A DNA stretch of 64,000 bases from C-114 sp963719285 (GCA_963719285.1 CAVRBO010000001.1:1116001-1180000); one strand, 5' to 3'. Positions 32,314 through 42,013 are shown, counted from the stretch's first letter. Notes: generated by a model from the sequence alone, not told the origin. Numbers and translations: made by a program.

Positions 32314-35300
32314 TCAGCGGGCGAAGGGGCGGGCGACCGACGAGCGGAGCGCCAGTCCGCGATAGCCCGGCACGAACCCGGCCTCGAGCAGCCGGTCGCG
32401 CCAGGGCGAGCCCGAGACCGGCTGGCCGTCGACCTTGGCGATGACGAGCTCGCGCAGCCGGCCGTCCGCCACGAGCGCGCCGAGCGCACGGAGGGCGAGC
32501 GCACCGATCGTCGGATCGTCGGCGTCCGGGAACGTCTGGAGCCCCGAGCCGCCCCGCTCGAGGTAGATCGCCGCGTGCCCGTCGACGAGGATCACGTAGG
32601 CGCCGGCGGAACGCGGCAACGGCCGGCGGTCGTCGTCGCCCCGCCGCGGCCAGGCGAGCGCCGCACCGTAGGCGTTCGCCGGATCGGCGGCGGCCAGGAG
32701 GTGGACGCGCGGTTCGGCCGGCCCGGACGCGCCGGCGGCTTCCCGGACGGCCCGCAGCCGGTCCAGGGCCCCGGCCTGGGCGAACTGGGCGGCGCCCAGG
32801 CCGTCGACGAAGTAGCCGCGCCGGATCCGGCCCGCCTCCTCCATCGCCCGGAGGACCGGGTAGACGGCCGAGAACCCGCCGGCGACGGCCTCGGCGGCGA
32901 CCGCCTCACGGGTCAGGACGCCGTGGCGCTCGAGCAGCGCGAGGGCCAGCGCGTGCAGGCGTTCGGTCCGCGCCGCCGGCCCTGCCGGAGCCTCGACCGC
33001 CTCCACGAGCGACCAGCGCCCGGCCGCCTCGGGTGGACCGAGCGCCGTCAGCCGGCCCGCCCTGGGTCGCGCGTTCGAGCGCGCCGGTCGTTGCCAGCGC
33101 AGCGCCCGGAGCGGCGCGAACGTGTCGTTGGTCACCTCGCCGGCCCAGACGAGGTCCCACAGCGCGTCGAGGACGTCGCGATCGGACCCACCGCCGGCGG
33201 CGACGTACAGCTCGCGATAGAAGCACGCCCCCCGCCGGGCCAGGTGCGTTCTGATGGCCTCGTGGCGCGGCCCCTCCGGCCGGGCCGCCTCGTCCCCGGC
33301 CCCTGCCGCTGCCGAGCGGAGCACTTCGCGGCCGGGCCGGAACAGGGCGATCCGTCCGTCGTCGCGGTTGAGGCTCCCCCGCCCCACCCAGGCCACCTCG
33401 CCCAGCGCGCCGAGCTCGTCGAGCAGGCGCGGCTGGTATCCCGGGACGCGCGCCGGCAGCACGTCCCGCTCCAGGACCGACGCGGGGATCGCGACGCCGG
33501 TCAGCTGGTCCACGACCTCCGCGAGGCGCTCGAGGGCCGCCTGGCCACGCAGCGGGGGCCGGTCCCGCTCGCCCCCGACCGGCCCGACGCCGTGCCACTC
33601 CGGCAGGAAGCGCCCGAGGGCCGCCGGCTCGACCGGCTCGACCTCGTGGCGGAGCCTGGCCAGCGACCGCCGGCGGAGCGAGCGCAGGACGTCGGGATCG
33701 CACCATTCGCGTTCGGCGCCGCCCGGCCGGAACTCGCCGCGCAGGAGCGTCCCGGCGGCGAGCAGGCGCTCCAGGGCGTCCTCGACGAGCCGCGCGGGCA
33801 GCCCCCAGCGGGTGGCCGGCTCCGCGCCCAGGAACGGACCGTGCGTTCGACCCCACCGCGCGAGCAATCCGTCCAGCGCACCGGCCGCCGGCGCCAGGAA
33901 CGCCTCCGGCACGCCCCGCGGCGGTGAGACGCCCAGGGCATCGCGGTAGCGGGCCGCGTCCTCGATCGCGATCCAGCGCTCCTCGCCGGCGATCCGCACC
34001 GCCACGGCGCGGTGCGAGGCGACCAGTCCGGCCAGCCATGCCTCGGCCGCGATCGCGCCGTCGCGGGACGCCGGACCCGGCACGGACCGCGCCACGAGCT
34101 CGTCGAAGCGCAGGTCGCCGACCCGCCGGAGGAGGTCATGGACCCCGTCCTCGGTCGAGACCCGCCGGTCGTCGACCAGGCCCTGCAGGGAGAGCTCGAG
34201 GTCCGCCAACGCGGCCGGGTCGAGCAGCTCGCGCAGCTCCTCCTGGCCGAGCAGCTCGCGGAGGAGGTCCCGGTCGAGGGTGAGCGCCTGGGCCCGCCGC
34301 TCGGCGATCGGGGCGTCGCCGTCGTACATGTAGGCCGCGACGTAGTCGAACAGGAGGGAGCTCGCGAACGGCGATGCGCGGACCGTCTCCACGCTGTGGA
34401 CCGCGATCTCGCGGCGCTCGACCCCAGCCAGGACCTCCCGGAGCGCCGCCAGGTCGAACACGTCGGCCAGGCACTCGCGGTACGTCTCGACGAGGATCGG
34501 GAAGCTGCCGTAGCGGCTCGCGACGGCCAGCAGGTCGGCCGCGCGCTGGCGCTGCTGCCAGAGCGGCGTGCGCGTCCCGGGCCGGCGGCGTGGCAGCAGG
34601 AGCGCCCGCGCCGCGTTCTCACGGAATCGCGACGCGAACAGCGCCGAGCTCGCGACGCCGCCGACGACGAGGTCCTCCACCTCATCGGCCGGTGGGAACA
34701 GGAGCGCCTCCACGGCCGCCGGGTCCGTCTCGAGCTCGCCCTCGGGCAAGCGGATCGCGATGCCGTCATCCGACCAGATCGTGCGGACCGCGGCACCCAG
34801 CCGCTCGGCCAGCCGGGCCTCAAGGGCGACCGACCAGGGCGCATGGACCCGGCCGCCGAACGGGGTCAGCAGGACGATCCGCCAGTCACCGAGCTCGTCC
34901 CGGAACCGCTCCACGACGATCCGCCGATCGGTCGGCAGCGCGCCCGCGGTCTCGCGCTCTTCCTCGAGGTAGGCGACCAGGTTCTCCGCCGCCGACGCGT
35001 CGAGGTCGCTGCGCTCCCGGAGCTTCGAGACCGCCGCCGCCCGGCCCCGAGGCCCACGCGCAAGGTCGCCCTCCGCCTCGCGGACGAACGCACCCACGGC
35101 CCGGCCGAGCTCGATCGGACGACCCACCGCGTCGCCGTGCCAGAACGGGAGCTTGCCCGGGACGCCGGGGGCGGGCGAGACCGTCACCCGGTCGTGGCCG
35201 ATCTCCTCGATCCGCCAGCTGCTCGCTCCAAGGGTGATGACCTCACCGGCCCGGGCCTCGTAGACCATCTCCTCGTCGAGCTCGCCGACCCGCCGTCCGG

Positions 35301-36954
35301 GCGTCCCGGCCTCGCCGACCATGAACACGCCGAACAGGCCCCGATCCGGGATCGTGCCTCCCGACGTGATGGCCACGACCCGGGCATCGCGCCGCCCGGC
35401 GATCTCCCCGGTCACCCGATCCCAGGTGAGCCTCGGCTTGAGCTCGGCGAACTCGTCCGACGGATAGGCGCCGGCGAGCATGCCCAGAACGCCTTCGAGC
35501 GCTTCCCGGGTGAGCGTCTCGAACGGCGCCGCCCGGCGGACGATCGTGTCGAGCTGGTCGACCGTCCAGCGGTCCAGGACGGCCATCGCGACGAGCTGCT
35601 GGGCGAGGACGTCGAGCGGATTGCGCGGGAGCGTCGTCGTCTCGATCGACCCGGCATGCATCCGCTCCACCACGACCGCGGTCTCGAGCAGGTCGCCCCG
35701 GTACTTCGGGAAGAAGACGCCGCGCGACGGCGCGCCGACCTGGTGGCCGGCCCGCCCTACCCGCTGCAGTCCGCTCGCCACCGAGCTCGGCAATTCCACC
35801 TGGATCACGAGGTCGACCGCGCCCATGTCGATCCCGAGCTCGAGACTGCTCGTGGCGACCAGGGCCGGCAGCCGGCCGGCCTTGAGATCCTCCTCGATGG
35901 CGAGGCGTTGCTCGCGCGCGATGCTCCCGTGGTGGGCCCGCACGAGATCCTCTCCGGCGAGCTCGTTGAGGCGCTGCGCGAGCCGCTCGGCGAGACGTCG
36001 GCTGTTGACGAAGACGATCGTGCTCCGGTGCGCCCGGATGAGCTCGAGGATCCGCGGATGGATCGACGGCCAGATGCTGGTCCGGGCCTCGGGGCTCGTG
36101 GCCGGACCGCCTGGCTGCTCGTCGAGCGGCAGGATCTCGCCGATCCGGCTCATGTCCTCGACCGGGACGATCACCTGCAGCTCGAGCGGCTTGCGCATCC
36201 CGGCATCGACGATCGTCACCTTCCGATCGGGCCCGATCCCGCCGAGGAACCGGGCGATCGTGTCGAGCGGTCGCTGCGTCGCCGAGAGCCCGATCCGCTG
36301 GGGCGGGACGGCCGTCAGGTGTTCGAGGCGTTCGAGGCTCAGCGCGAGGTGCGCGCCGCGCTTGCCGCCCGCGATCGCGTGGACCTCGTCGACGATGACG
36401 TGCTCGACACCGCGGAGGACCTCGCGGGCACCGCTCGTCAGCATGAGGTAGAGCGACTCGGGCGTCGTGACGAGGATGTCCGGCGGGTGGCGGACGATGT
36501 CCCGGCGCGCCTCGCTCGTGGTGTCGCCGGTCCGGGTCGCGATCGAGATGCTCGGGACCGCCGCGCCGAGCCGCCCTGCCGCGATGGCGATGCCGGCGAG
36601 CGGCGCCCGCAGGTTCCGCTCGATGTCGTAGGTCAGGGCCTTGAGCGGCGAGACGTACAGGACCCGGACCGTCGCGTTCGGGCGGCCGGGCCCGGAGACC
36701 GCGGCCGGCGGGATCGTCGCCAGCCGGTCGAGACACCACAGGAACGCCGCCAGGGTCTTGCCGCTCCCAGTGGGCGCGTGGATGAGCGTGTGATGGCCGG
36801 CGGCGATGGCTGCCCAGCCATCGGCCTGGGCCTTCGTCGGGCTGCTGAAGGTCGCCTCGAACCAGGACCTGACGGGCGCGCTGAACGGCGCCAGCGGATC
36901 GGCGCCGGCGCGGGATGCCTTGGGCGGGTCGGTCGCTGGGGCGGTCCTGGCCAC
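32314..36954 (-). CDS. lhr: Lhr-family superfamily 2 DNA helicase, full length
   Basis: Lhr is an ATP-dependent 3'-to-5' DNA/RNA-DNA helicase of DNA repair. The 1546-residue length matches full-length Lhr (about 1500), meaning helicase core plus long C-terminal domain. Motifs are IHAPTGSGKTLAAFL (Walker A), VIVDEVHAIAGGKRG (DEVH box), SATQRPLD (III) and LQRVGRAGHQVGAPSRG (VI), then a winged-helix and beta-barrel region. The GTG at 36954 has TATACT 9 nt upstream. An ATG at 36984 would add 10 residues but would lie upstream of that promoter. It is co-transcribed with nei2, which supports a repair role. Confidence 0.92.
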   Translation of the reverse strand: MARTAPATDPPKASRAGADPLAPFSAPVRSWFEATFSSPTKAQADGWAAIAAGHHTLIHAPTGSGKTLAAFLWCLDRLATIPPAAVSGPGRPNATVRVLYVSPLKALTYDIERNLRAPLAGIAIAAGRLGAAVPSISIATRTGDTTSEARRDIVRHPPDILVTTPESLYLMLTSGAREVLRGVEHVIVDEVHAIAGGKRGAHLALSLERLEHLTAVPPQRIGLSATQRPLDTIARFLGGIGPDRKVTIVDAGMRKPLELQVIVPVEDMSRIGEILPLDEQPGGPATSPEARTSIWPSIHPRILELIRAHRSTIVFVNSRRLAERLAQRLNELAGEDLVRAHHGSIAREQRLAIEEDLKAGRLPALVATSSLELGIDMGAVDLVIQVELPSSVASGLQRVGRAGHQVGAPSRGVFFPKYRGDLLETAVVVERMHAGSIETTTLPRNPLDVLAQQLVAMAVLDRWTVDQLDTIVRRAAPFETLTREALEGVLGMLAGAYPSDEFAELKPRLTWDRVTGEIAGRRDARVVAITSGGTIPDRGLFGVFMVGEAGTPGRRVGELDEEMVYEARAGEVITLGASSWRIEEIGHDRVTVSPAPGVPGKLPFWHGDAVGRPIELGRAVGAFVREAEGDLARGPRGRAAAVSKLRERSDLDASAAENLVAYLEEERETAGALPTDRRIVVERFRDELGDWRIVLLTPFGGRVHAPWSVALEARLAERLGAAVRTIWSDDGIAIRLPEGELETDPAAVEALLFPPADEVEDLVVGGVASSALFASRFRENAARALLLPRRRPGTRTPLWQQRQRAADLLAVASRYGSFPILVETYRECLADVFDLAALREVLAGVERREIAVHSVETVRASPFASSLLFDYVAAYMYDGDAPIAERRAQALTLDRDLLRELLGQEELRELLDPAALADLELSLQGLVDDRRVSTEDGVHDLLRRVGDLRFDELVARSVPGPASRDGAIAAEAWLAGLVASHRAVAVRIAGEERWIAIEDAARYRDALGVSPPRGVPEAFLAPAAGALDGLLARWGRTHGPFLGAEPATRWGLPARLVEDALERLLAAGTLLRGEFRPGGAEREWCDPDVLRSLRRRSLARLRHEVEPVEPAALGRFLPEWHGVGPVGGERDRPPLRGQAALERLAEVVDQLTGVAIPASVLERDVLPARVPGYQPRLLDELGALGEVAWVGRGSLNRDDGRIALFRPGREVLRSAAAGAGDEAARPEGPRHEAIRTHLARRGACFYRELYVAAGGGSDRDVLDALWDLVWAGEVTNDTFAPLRALRWQRPARSNARPRAGRLTALGPPEAAGRWSLVEAVEAPAGPAARTERLHALALALLERHGVLTREAVAAEAVAGGFSAVYPVLRAMEEAGRIRRGYFVDGLGAAQFAQAGALDRLRAVREAAGASGPAEPRVHLLAAADPANAYGAALAWPRRGDDDRRPLPRSAGAYVILVDGHAAIYLERGGSGLQTFPDADDPTIGALALRALGALVADGRLRELVIAKVDGQPVSGSPWRDRLLEAGFVPGYRGLALRSSVARPFAR

Positions 36955-36963
36955 GGGACGGAG

Positions 36964-36969
36964 AGTATA
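36964..36969 (-). promoter_or_regulatory. -10 element of lhr-nei2
   Basis: TATACT on the minus strand, 9 nt before the GTG at 36954; it argues against the upstream ATG at 36984. Confidence 0.5.
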
Positions 36970-37023
36970 GGCCGCACCGGTCATTTAGACCAGATGTTCT
37001 GGGCCTGGTCCGGCGGGGAATCG

Positions 37024-37054
37024 GATCGGCCCGGGCGTGCTGCCCGGGCCGATC
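37024..37054 (-). terminator. 13-bp perfect stem downstream of the DoxX gene
   Basis: GATCGGCCCGGGC (37024-37036) and GCCCGGGCCGATC (37042-37054) pair perfectly around a 5-nt loop, 24 nt after the DoxX stop. It is the strongest hairpin noted in the window and separates DoxX from lhr. Confidence 0.65.
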
Positions 37055-37077
37055 GGTGCGTGTCGGTCGGATGGGTA

Positions 37078-37833
37078 CTAGGTTGCCTGGGCTCCGTGAG
37101 CCGCGAGGTTCTGGTGCGCCACCTTGGCGTGCCACGGGACCCCGAGGCGCGGGAGCAGGTACCGGTCGACGCCGTAGTAGCCCGCGACGCGCCAGGCGAG
37201 GATCAGGCCGATCTCGAAGAAGAACATGATCGGGTTCGTGGACGCCGAGCCGGCGAGCAGGAACGACATGTTCATCGTGGCTCCGAAGAAGGCCGCGATA
37301 CCGACCAGTGCGCCGACGAGGATCCCGACCCCGACGGCGATCTCACCGATGGTGATGAGCCAGGCGAACCAGCCCTGGGCCTGGTTGTCGATGAGGGACT
37401 GCAGGAAGCTGCGATACCACTCGAACGTGATCGGCGGTCGGCCGGGCGCCTCGGGGACGGCGACCGCGCCCTTCCAGAACCCGAGGAGGGCGCTTCCACC
37501 ATCGACCCAGCCGGCACCGGTGAGCTTGTGCCATCCGGCTTCGATCCATTCGAAGCCGACGAAGATCCGGATCGGGAGCCAGAACAGGCCCGCCCGCGTA
37601 TTCGCGAACAGGTATCGGGTGAACGCCGGGCCCTCGACCTCGACGACCTGCGCTTCGGGATCCTTGCGATCCTCGAACATGAGGAAGACCACGACGATCG
37701 CGAGGACCCAGAACGCGACCGTCAGGATCGGGCTGATCGAATCGGGCGGGGTCACCCACGGGTTCTGCAGGTAGAACAAGACGATGGCCGCGACCGCCGC
37801 TAGGGGGACCGCATAGCCGCGAAGCCTGGACAT
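37078..37833 (-). CDS. DoxX-family membrane protein
   Basis: The 251-residue protein begins MSRLRGYAVPLAAVAAIVLF, with two N-terminal helices flanking WVTPPDSISP. Then comes a DoxX-like unit: LPIRIFVGFEWIEAGWHKLT, GWFAWLITIGEIAVGVGIL and a helix pair with ATMNMSFLLAGSASTNP. DoxX/DoxD-type proteins act in redox or thiosulfate oxidation in some archaea; here only the membrane fold is supported. The ATG at 37833 follows a GGAGAG, and the in-frame codons upstream look non-coding. It is followed by a strong terminator. Confidence 0.78.
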   Translation of the reverse strand: MSRLRGYAVPLAAVAAIVLFYLQNPWVTPPDSISPILTVAFWVLAIVVVFLMFEDRKDPEAQVVEVEGPAFTRYLFANTRAGLFWLPIRIFVGFEWIEAGWHKLTGAGWVDGGSALLGFWKGAVAVPEAPGRPPITFEWYRSFLQSLIDNQAQGWFAWLITIGEIAVGVGILVGALVGIAAFFGATMNMSFLLAGSASTNPIMFFFEIGLILAWRVAGYYGVDRYLLPRLGVPWHAKVAHQNLAAHGAQAT

Positions 37834-38134
37834 CTCTCCGCTTCCCTTCAATCGTGGTCCGGCTCCGCCGGACCCTTGCGGCCCTCTGGTCCACTCAGCG
37901 AGTGCCTTGGCCGTCTGGTCAAACCATCGGCGATGACGTGCTCCGAGGAACGGGACGAACGGCCCGTACTTCGGGGGCCGCTCGGCCGTTTGTGGTACGA
38001 CCACGCGCCGATCGCAAAGGGGCCCGCGGCGACGCTACACCGCGATCCGGGCGTCGACAGCGATGAAAACCCTGCATCTGCGGGCGGATCCGGGGATCGA
38101 TCCCCCCGGGGGCCGGATGGCCCGTCCGGTCCGG

Positions 38135-39286
38135 TCAGCCGGTGCGACGGAGGCGGGCGACGACGTGGTCGATCGCGCGCCGCGAGGCGCCGTCGGCGAT
38201 CTGCGCGTGGCGATCGTGCTCGGACGCGACGTCGGGCGCATCGTCGAACGCCTCCGGCATGCCCACTGTCCCGAAGGCCTCGGCCTCGGCCTCCCAGCGC
38301 TCGCGCCACGCCGCCGGCGTGGTCTCCGGCGTCGGTCGGTGCGCTCCGGCCAACCACACGAGGGCCCAGGTCCGCGGAACCACCCGGTAGGCGTCGTAGC
38401 CGCCACCGCCGGTCGCAAGCCATCGTCCCCCCGCATGCCGATGAGCGATCTCGTCGACGATCCTGGCCGCGGCACCCATCGCGGTGGTCGTGACCCGGAG
38501 GTGGGCGAGCGGGTCCCAGGCATGGGTGTCGGCGCCGTGCTGGCTGACGACGATGTCGGGCCGGAATCGCTCGGCGGCCAGCGGGACGATCGCCTCGACC
38601 GCCTCGAGCCACGGTCCCGCCCCCGTGAAGGCCTCGAGCGGCAGGTTGACGATCGTGCCGGGCGCGGCGCCCTCCGGGATTTCGTCGAGGAAGCCAGTCC
38701 CGGGGAAGAGCGTCCGGCCCGACTCGTGGATCGACACGGTCATGACGTCCGGATCGGTCGCGTGGAGGGCCTCCACGCCGTCGCCATGATGGGTGTCGAG
38801 GTCGACGTACAGGACGCGCAGCCCCTGCCGGCGGGCGATGGCGATGGCCAGCGCCGGATCGTTGTAGATGCAGAAACCCGAGGCGTGGTCGCGCATCGCG
38901 TGGTGGAGCCCGCCGCCCGGGTGGAACGCGTGCAGGACGTCGCCGCGGAGGATCGCCGCCATCGCCTCGATCGAACCGCCCGCCACCGCGGCCCCGGCAT
39001 CGTGCATGCCCGGGAACGGCGGGTCGTCGCCGAACGTCGCGATCCCGCCACCGGGTGGGCCGGCCGGATCGCGCCCCATCCGCCGGACCGTGGCGATGTA
39101 GACGGGGTCATGGCACAGCTCGAGGAGCCCGTCCGACGCGGGCTCCGGGGCGAGGCCGGGCGTGGCCCCGACCGCCGCCAGCAGATCGATGCCCGGCCCG
39201 AACCGCTTCGGCGTCAGCGGATGGCTCGACCCGAAGTCGTAGGTCGGGGATCGAGGGCCGAAGACGAGCAGCGGCCCCTCGCCCAT
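38135..39286 (-). CDS. histone deacetylase / acetoin utilization family deacetylase
   Basis: The class I/II HDAC fold hydrolyses acetyl-lysine or acetyl-polyamines with one zinc ion. The 383-residue protein has LHAFHPGGGLHHAMRDHASG (catalytic His pair), VLYVDLDTHHGDGV (zinc Asp and His), SIHESGRTLFPGTG, VSQHGADTHAWDPLAHL (second zinc Asp) and TGGGGYDAYR (active-site Tyr). It is longer than the AcuC core by a C-terminal helical tail. It follows the ClpP-like gene by 6 nt on the same strand, so they are probably co-transcribed. The acetylated substrate is unknown. Confidence 0.9.
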   Translation of the reverse strand: MGEGPLLVFGPRSPTYDFGSSHPLTPKRFGPGIDLLAAVGATPGLAPEPASDGLLELCHDPVYIATVRRMGRDPAGPPGGGIATFGDDPPFPGMHDAGAAVAGGSIEAMAAILRGDVLHAFHPGGGLHHAMRDHASGFCIYNDPALAIAIARRQGLRVLYVDLDTHHGDGVEALHATDPDVMTVSIHESGRTLFPGTGFLDEIPEGAAPGTIVNLPLEAFTGAGPWLEAVEAIVPLAAERFRPDIVVSQHGADTHAWDPLAHLRVTTTAMGAAARIVDEIAHRHAGGRWLATGGGGYDAYRVVPRTWALVWLAGAHRPTPETTPAAWRERWEAEAEAFGTVGMPEAFDDAPDVASEHDRHAQIADGASRRAIDHVVARLRRTG

Positions 39287-39292
39287 CGGCTG

Positions 39293-39985
39293 CTACGTCG
39301 CGTCCCGCGGAGCCGTCGTGGCTGGTCCGGTCGCCTTCGCGGCCCGGGCGACCGGTCTGGCCACGGAGAACCCCGGCTGGTCGACGAGTGTCGGTTCATC
39401 GATCCGGTCGACCAGACCGAGCTCGAGACACTCGTCCGGCCCCAGGAACCGATCGCGGCCCGACCAGATGAACCGGCGCCACCACGCGGCATCGCGATGG
39501 CGGGTCCGGGCGGCGAACAGCGCCGCGAGGACCTCCTGGTAGTGCTCGGACAGGCGCTGATAGTCCTTGAACACCTTGGCGTCCTCGCCCGACACGGTCC
39601 ACTCGCTCGAGTGGAGCATGAGGGTCCCGAACCGGCCGATCGATCGGGTGTCGCCGGCCTGGGCCACGATCGCGGCCATCGAGTACGCGTAGCCGAGGAT
39701 CGCCGTGTCGATCCGGACGTGATAACGGCTGCGCATGAGGTTGATCGACTCGATCATCGCCAGGCCGTCGCCCACCGAGCCGCCGCCCGAATTGATGTAG
39801 ACCGTGATCGGGTCGTCCTTCGCCCCGTCCGCCCGCGCCGAGGCCATGACAAGGAGCGTCTTCGCGAGGTCCTCGGCATGGGCTGAGTCGATGGTGCTCA
39901 CGAAGTAGACGCCTGTCGCATCCAGGGCGACGCGACGCATGTGCTCTGCCTGGAGGAGCTCCCCCAGGTCCGGACCGCGGAGCAT
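39293..39985 (-). CDS. ClpP-like serine protease (ClpP/crotonase superfamily)
   Basis: The 230-residue protein has the ClpP signatures PITVYINSGGGSVGDGLAMI, GYAYSMAAIVAQAG with nucleophile Ser102, and RFGTLMLHSSEW with His125. It differs from housekeeping ClpP (MASMG, HQP) and is longer at the C-terminus, so it is a divergent ClpP or a membrane-protein-specific relative. The ATG at 39985 is chosen because GGAGG is 5-6 nt upstream. The ATG at 40135 would add 50 Ala/Gly-rich residues and has no ribosome site. It starts the unit with the HDAC-like gene and is divergent from tatA. Confidence 0.8.
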   Translation of the reverse strand: MLRGPDLGELLQAEHMRRVALDATGVYFVSTIDSAHAEDLAKTLLVMASARADGAKDDPITVYINSGGGSVGDGLAMIESINLMRSRYHVRIDTAILGYAYSMAAIVAQAGDTRSIGRFGTLMLHSSEWTVSGEDAKVFKDYQRLSEHYQEVLAALFAARTRHRDAAWWRRFIWSGRDRFLGPDECLELGLVDRIDEPTLVDQPGFSVARPVARAAKATGPATTAPRDAT

Positions 39986-40129
39986 CGCCGCCTCCTCGTG
40001 GGCCGCCGGCAAACCGACGCGCTGACCGGCCGAGGGTAACGCAACGCCCACGGCGCTGGCGTCTGCAGCGCCGTCTGCCGCGCCGGCGGCAGCGGCGCCG
40101 GCGTCGCGTCCGGGCGCGGCTCCCGGGGG

Positions 40130-40135
40130 TACCAT
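40130..40135 (+). promoter_or_regulatory. -10 element of the tatA-like gene
   Basis: TACCAT, 6 nt before the ATG at 40142; leaderless arrangement. Confidence 0.5.
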
Positions 40136-40141
40136 CGGCAG

Positions 40142-40339
40142 ATGGCCGACTTCGCCGTGCTCCTCATCATCATCCTCGTCGTGGTCGTGGTGTACCGCGG
40201 CCCGAAGACCCTGCCCGCGATCGGCCGCATGCTCGGCCGGGGCGTCAAGGCCACGAAGGACGAGCTGGGTGCGCTCCGAGATGGGGATCCGCCGTCGAGT
40301 GGCCCCGGCGCCCCCGGGAGCCCGCCGCCCGGGCCGTAG
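40142..40339 (+). CDS. TatA/TatE-like twin-arginine translocase subunit
   Basis: A 65-residue protein with the TatA layout: one N-terminal helix (FAVLLIIILVVVVVY), a hinge RGPKTLPAIGRMLGRG with the conserved GxxxLPxxGRxLG pattern, an amphipathic KATKDELGAL, and a Pro/Gly-rich tail. TatA forms the pore for folded-protein export. The tail is short and acidic residues are few. No tatB or tatC is nearby, so this is a lone or second copy. It uses a leaderless-type start. Confidence 0.82.
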   Translation: MADFAVLLIIILVVVVVYRGPKTLPAIGRMLGRGVKATKDELGALRDGDPPSSGPGAPGSPPPGP

Positions 40340-40351
40340 GGACGGGCTTGG

Positions 40352-42013
40352 TCAGAGCGCTCCCGTGTCGTGCACCGCGACGCCCTCGACGAGCGTGAGG
40401 AGCACCTTCGCATCTCCGATCGTGCCGGGTTCCTGAGCCTCGATGTCGCGGTCGATGACCGCCAGGTCGGCCAGCTTGCCGAGTTCGATCGTGCCCGTCT
40501 CGGAGTCGAGATGGTTCGCGTACGCGGAGCCGATCGTGAACGCGGCCAGGAACTCCGCCAGGGCCAGTGACTCGTCGGGACCGAGCGGCGGCCGGTCCGC
40601 CCCGTCGCGGTCGGTCCTCGTCAGTGCCACCTCCGCCTGGCGCATGACATCGGGCGTGCTGACCGACCAGTCGCTGCCTCCGGCCAGGCGCGCTCCGGCC
40701 CGCAGAAGGCTTCGGAACGGGTACTGGCGGGCCGCCCGCTCCGGGCCGAGGAACGGGATCGTCAGCAACGTCATCTGGGGATCCAGGCACGCCCACAGGG
40801 CCTGGATGCCGGCGACCGCCCCAAGGGCGGCGAAGCGCGGGATGTCGGCCGGGTCAACGACCTGGAGATGGGCGAGCTGGTGGCGGCCATCCGTCGGCCC
40901 GTTGGCCGCGCGGGCCGCCTCGATGGCGTCCAGGCCCTCGCGGACGGCGCGGTCGCCGAGGGCGTGGAAGTGGACCTGGAATCCCTCCGCGTCGAGCTTG
41001 GTGACGATCTCCTTGAGCGCGGCCGGGTCCACGTTGCTGTGGCCGCGGTTCGCCGTCGGTCGGCCATCCCGGTCGAGATATGGGTCGAGCATGGCGGCGC
41101 TGAAGTTCTCGATCACCCCGTCGAGGAAGATCTTCACGCTCGTGGCGCGAAGACGACCGATCGCCGACGCCCGACGGGCCTCGATCATCTCGCCGATCTG
41201 GTCGGTGCCTCGCTCGTCCGACCACCGTTGCGCTGCGACCGTCCGGCCGGTGAGCAGGCCGCGCTCCGCGAACGTGCGATACGCCGCGAGGTCGCCTGGC
41301 GAGACCGAGGCGTCCTGCCAGGCCGTGATCCCGAGCGAGTGGAGGAAGGACTGGGCCATCGCCAGCCCTCGCAGGATGTCCTCCTCCCCGGGCTCCGGGA
41401 TGAGTCGCTCCACGAGCTCCGTCGCCCCCTCGTGGAGCGTCCCCGAGGGCGTCCCGTCGGGGTCGCGCTCGATGCGGCCGGCGGCGGGATCGGGCGTGTC
41501 GCGATCGATCCCGGCGAGTGCCAGCGCGCGGCTGTTCACCCACGCCCCGTGGCCGTCGCGGTTGAAGAAGCACGCCGGACGGTCGGGCACGGCCCGGTCC
41601 AGATCCTCGCGACGAGGGGTGCCGCCCGGAAAGGCAGCCATGTACCAGCCTTCGCCCCGGATCCAGTCGAGCTCAGGATGGGCGGCGGCATATGCGGCGA
41701 TGGCGTCGACATAGGCGCCGGGCGTGGGACCGACGTCGTACAGCGGGCACTGGAGCGATCCGACCGCCATGACCGGGTGGACGTGGGCGTCCTGGAAGCC
41801 AGGCACGAGGGTCCGGCCATCGAGCGCCACCACGCGCGTTCGCGGGCCGATGAGCGGATGCACCTCCGCCGCCCGGCCGATCGCGACGATCCGACCGCCA
41901 CGGACGGCGACCGATTCCGCGACGCGGCCGGTCGGATCCATCGTGAGCACCCGACCGCCGGTCAGGATGAGGTCCGCCGCGGGGGAGCCGGGATCGGGCG
42001 CGAGCGGACGCAT
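40352..42013 (-). CDS. YtcJ-like metal-dependent amidohydrolase
   Basis: The 553-residue protein belongs to the amidohydrolase superfamily, N-substituted formamide deformylase/YtcJ branch. It has the N-terminal beta-sandwich start DLILTGGRVLTMDPTGRVAE, the metal motif LVPGFQDAHVHPVM, then FNRDGHGAWVNSRAL, VKIFLDGVIENFSA, VHFHALGDRAVREGLDAI, LAHLQVV and RLAGGSDWSVSTPDVM with the late Asp. The true substrate is unknown. The start is ATG 42013; a TTG at 42019 would add two residues. It converges with the tatA-like gene 12 nt away. Confidence 0.88.
   Translation of the reverse strand: MRPLAPDPGSPAADLILTGGRVLTMDPTGRVAESVAVRGGRIVAIGRAAEVHPLIGPRTRVVALDGRTLVPGFQDAHVHPVMAVGSLQCPLYDVGPTPGAYVDAIAAYAAAHPELDWIRGEGWYMAAFPGGTPRREDLDRAVPDRPACFFNRDGHGAWVNSRALALAGIDRDTPDPAAGRIERDPDGTPSGTLHEGATELVERLIPEPGEEDILRGLAMAQSFLHSLGITAWQDASVSPGDLAAYRTFAERGLLTGRTVAAQRWSDERGTDQIGEMIEARRASAIGRLRATSVKIFLDGVIENFSAAMLDPYLDRDGRPTANRGHSNVDPAALKEIVTKLDAEGFQVHFHALGDRAVREGLDAIEAARAANGPTDGRHQLAHLQVVDPADIPRFAALGAVAGIQALWACLDPQMTLLTIPFLGPERAARQYPFRSLLRAGARLAGGSDWSVSTPDVMRQAEVALTRTDRDGADRPPLGPDESLALAEFLAAFTIGSAYANHLDSETGTIELGKLADLAVIDRDIEAQEPGTIGDAKVLLTLVEGVAVHDTGAL

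Noticed and set aside
34012..37803. 1263-codon plus-strand open frame
   Set aside because: It is antisense to lhr and the DoxX gene, with no motif and typical shadow composition; high GC leaves such frames open by chance.
39986..40135. N-terminal 50-residue extension of the ClpP-like protein
   Set aside because: The extension is low-complexity Ala/Gly with no ribosome site, whereas the internal ATG has GGAGG at proper spacing.
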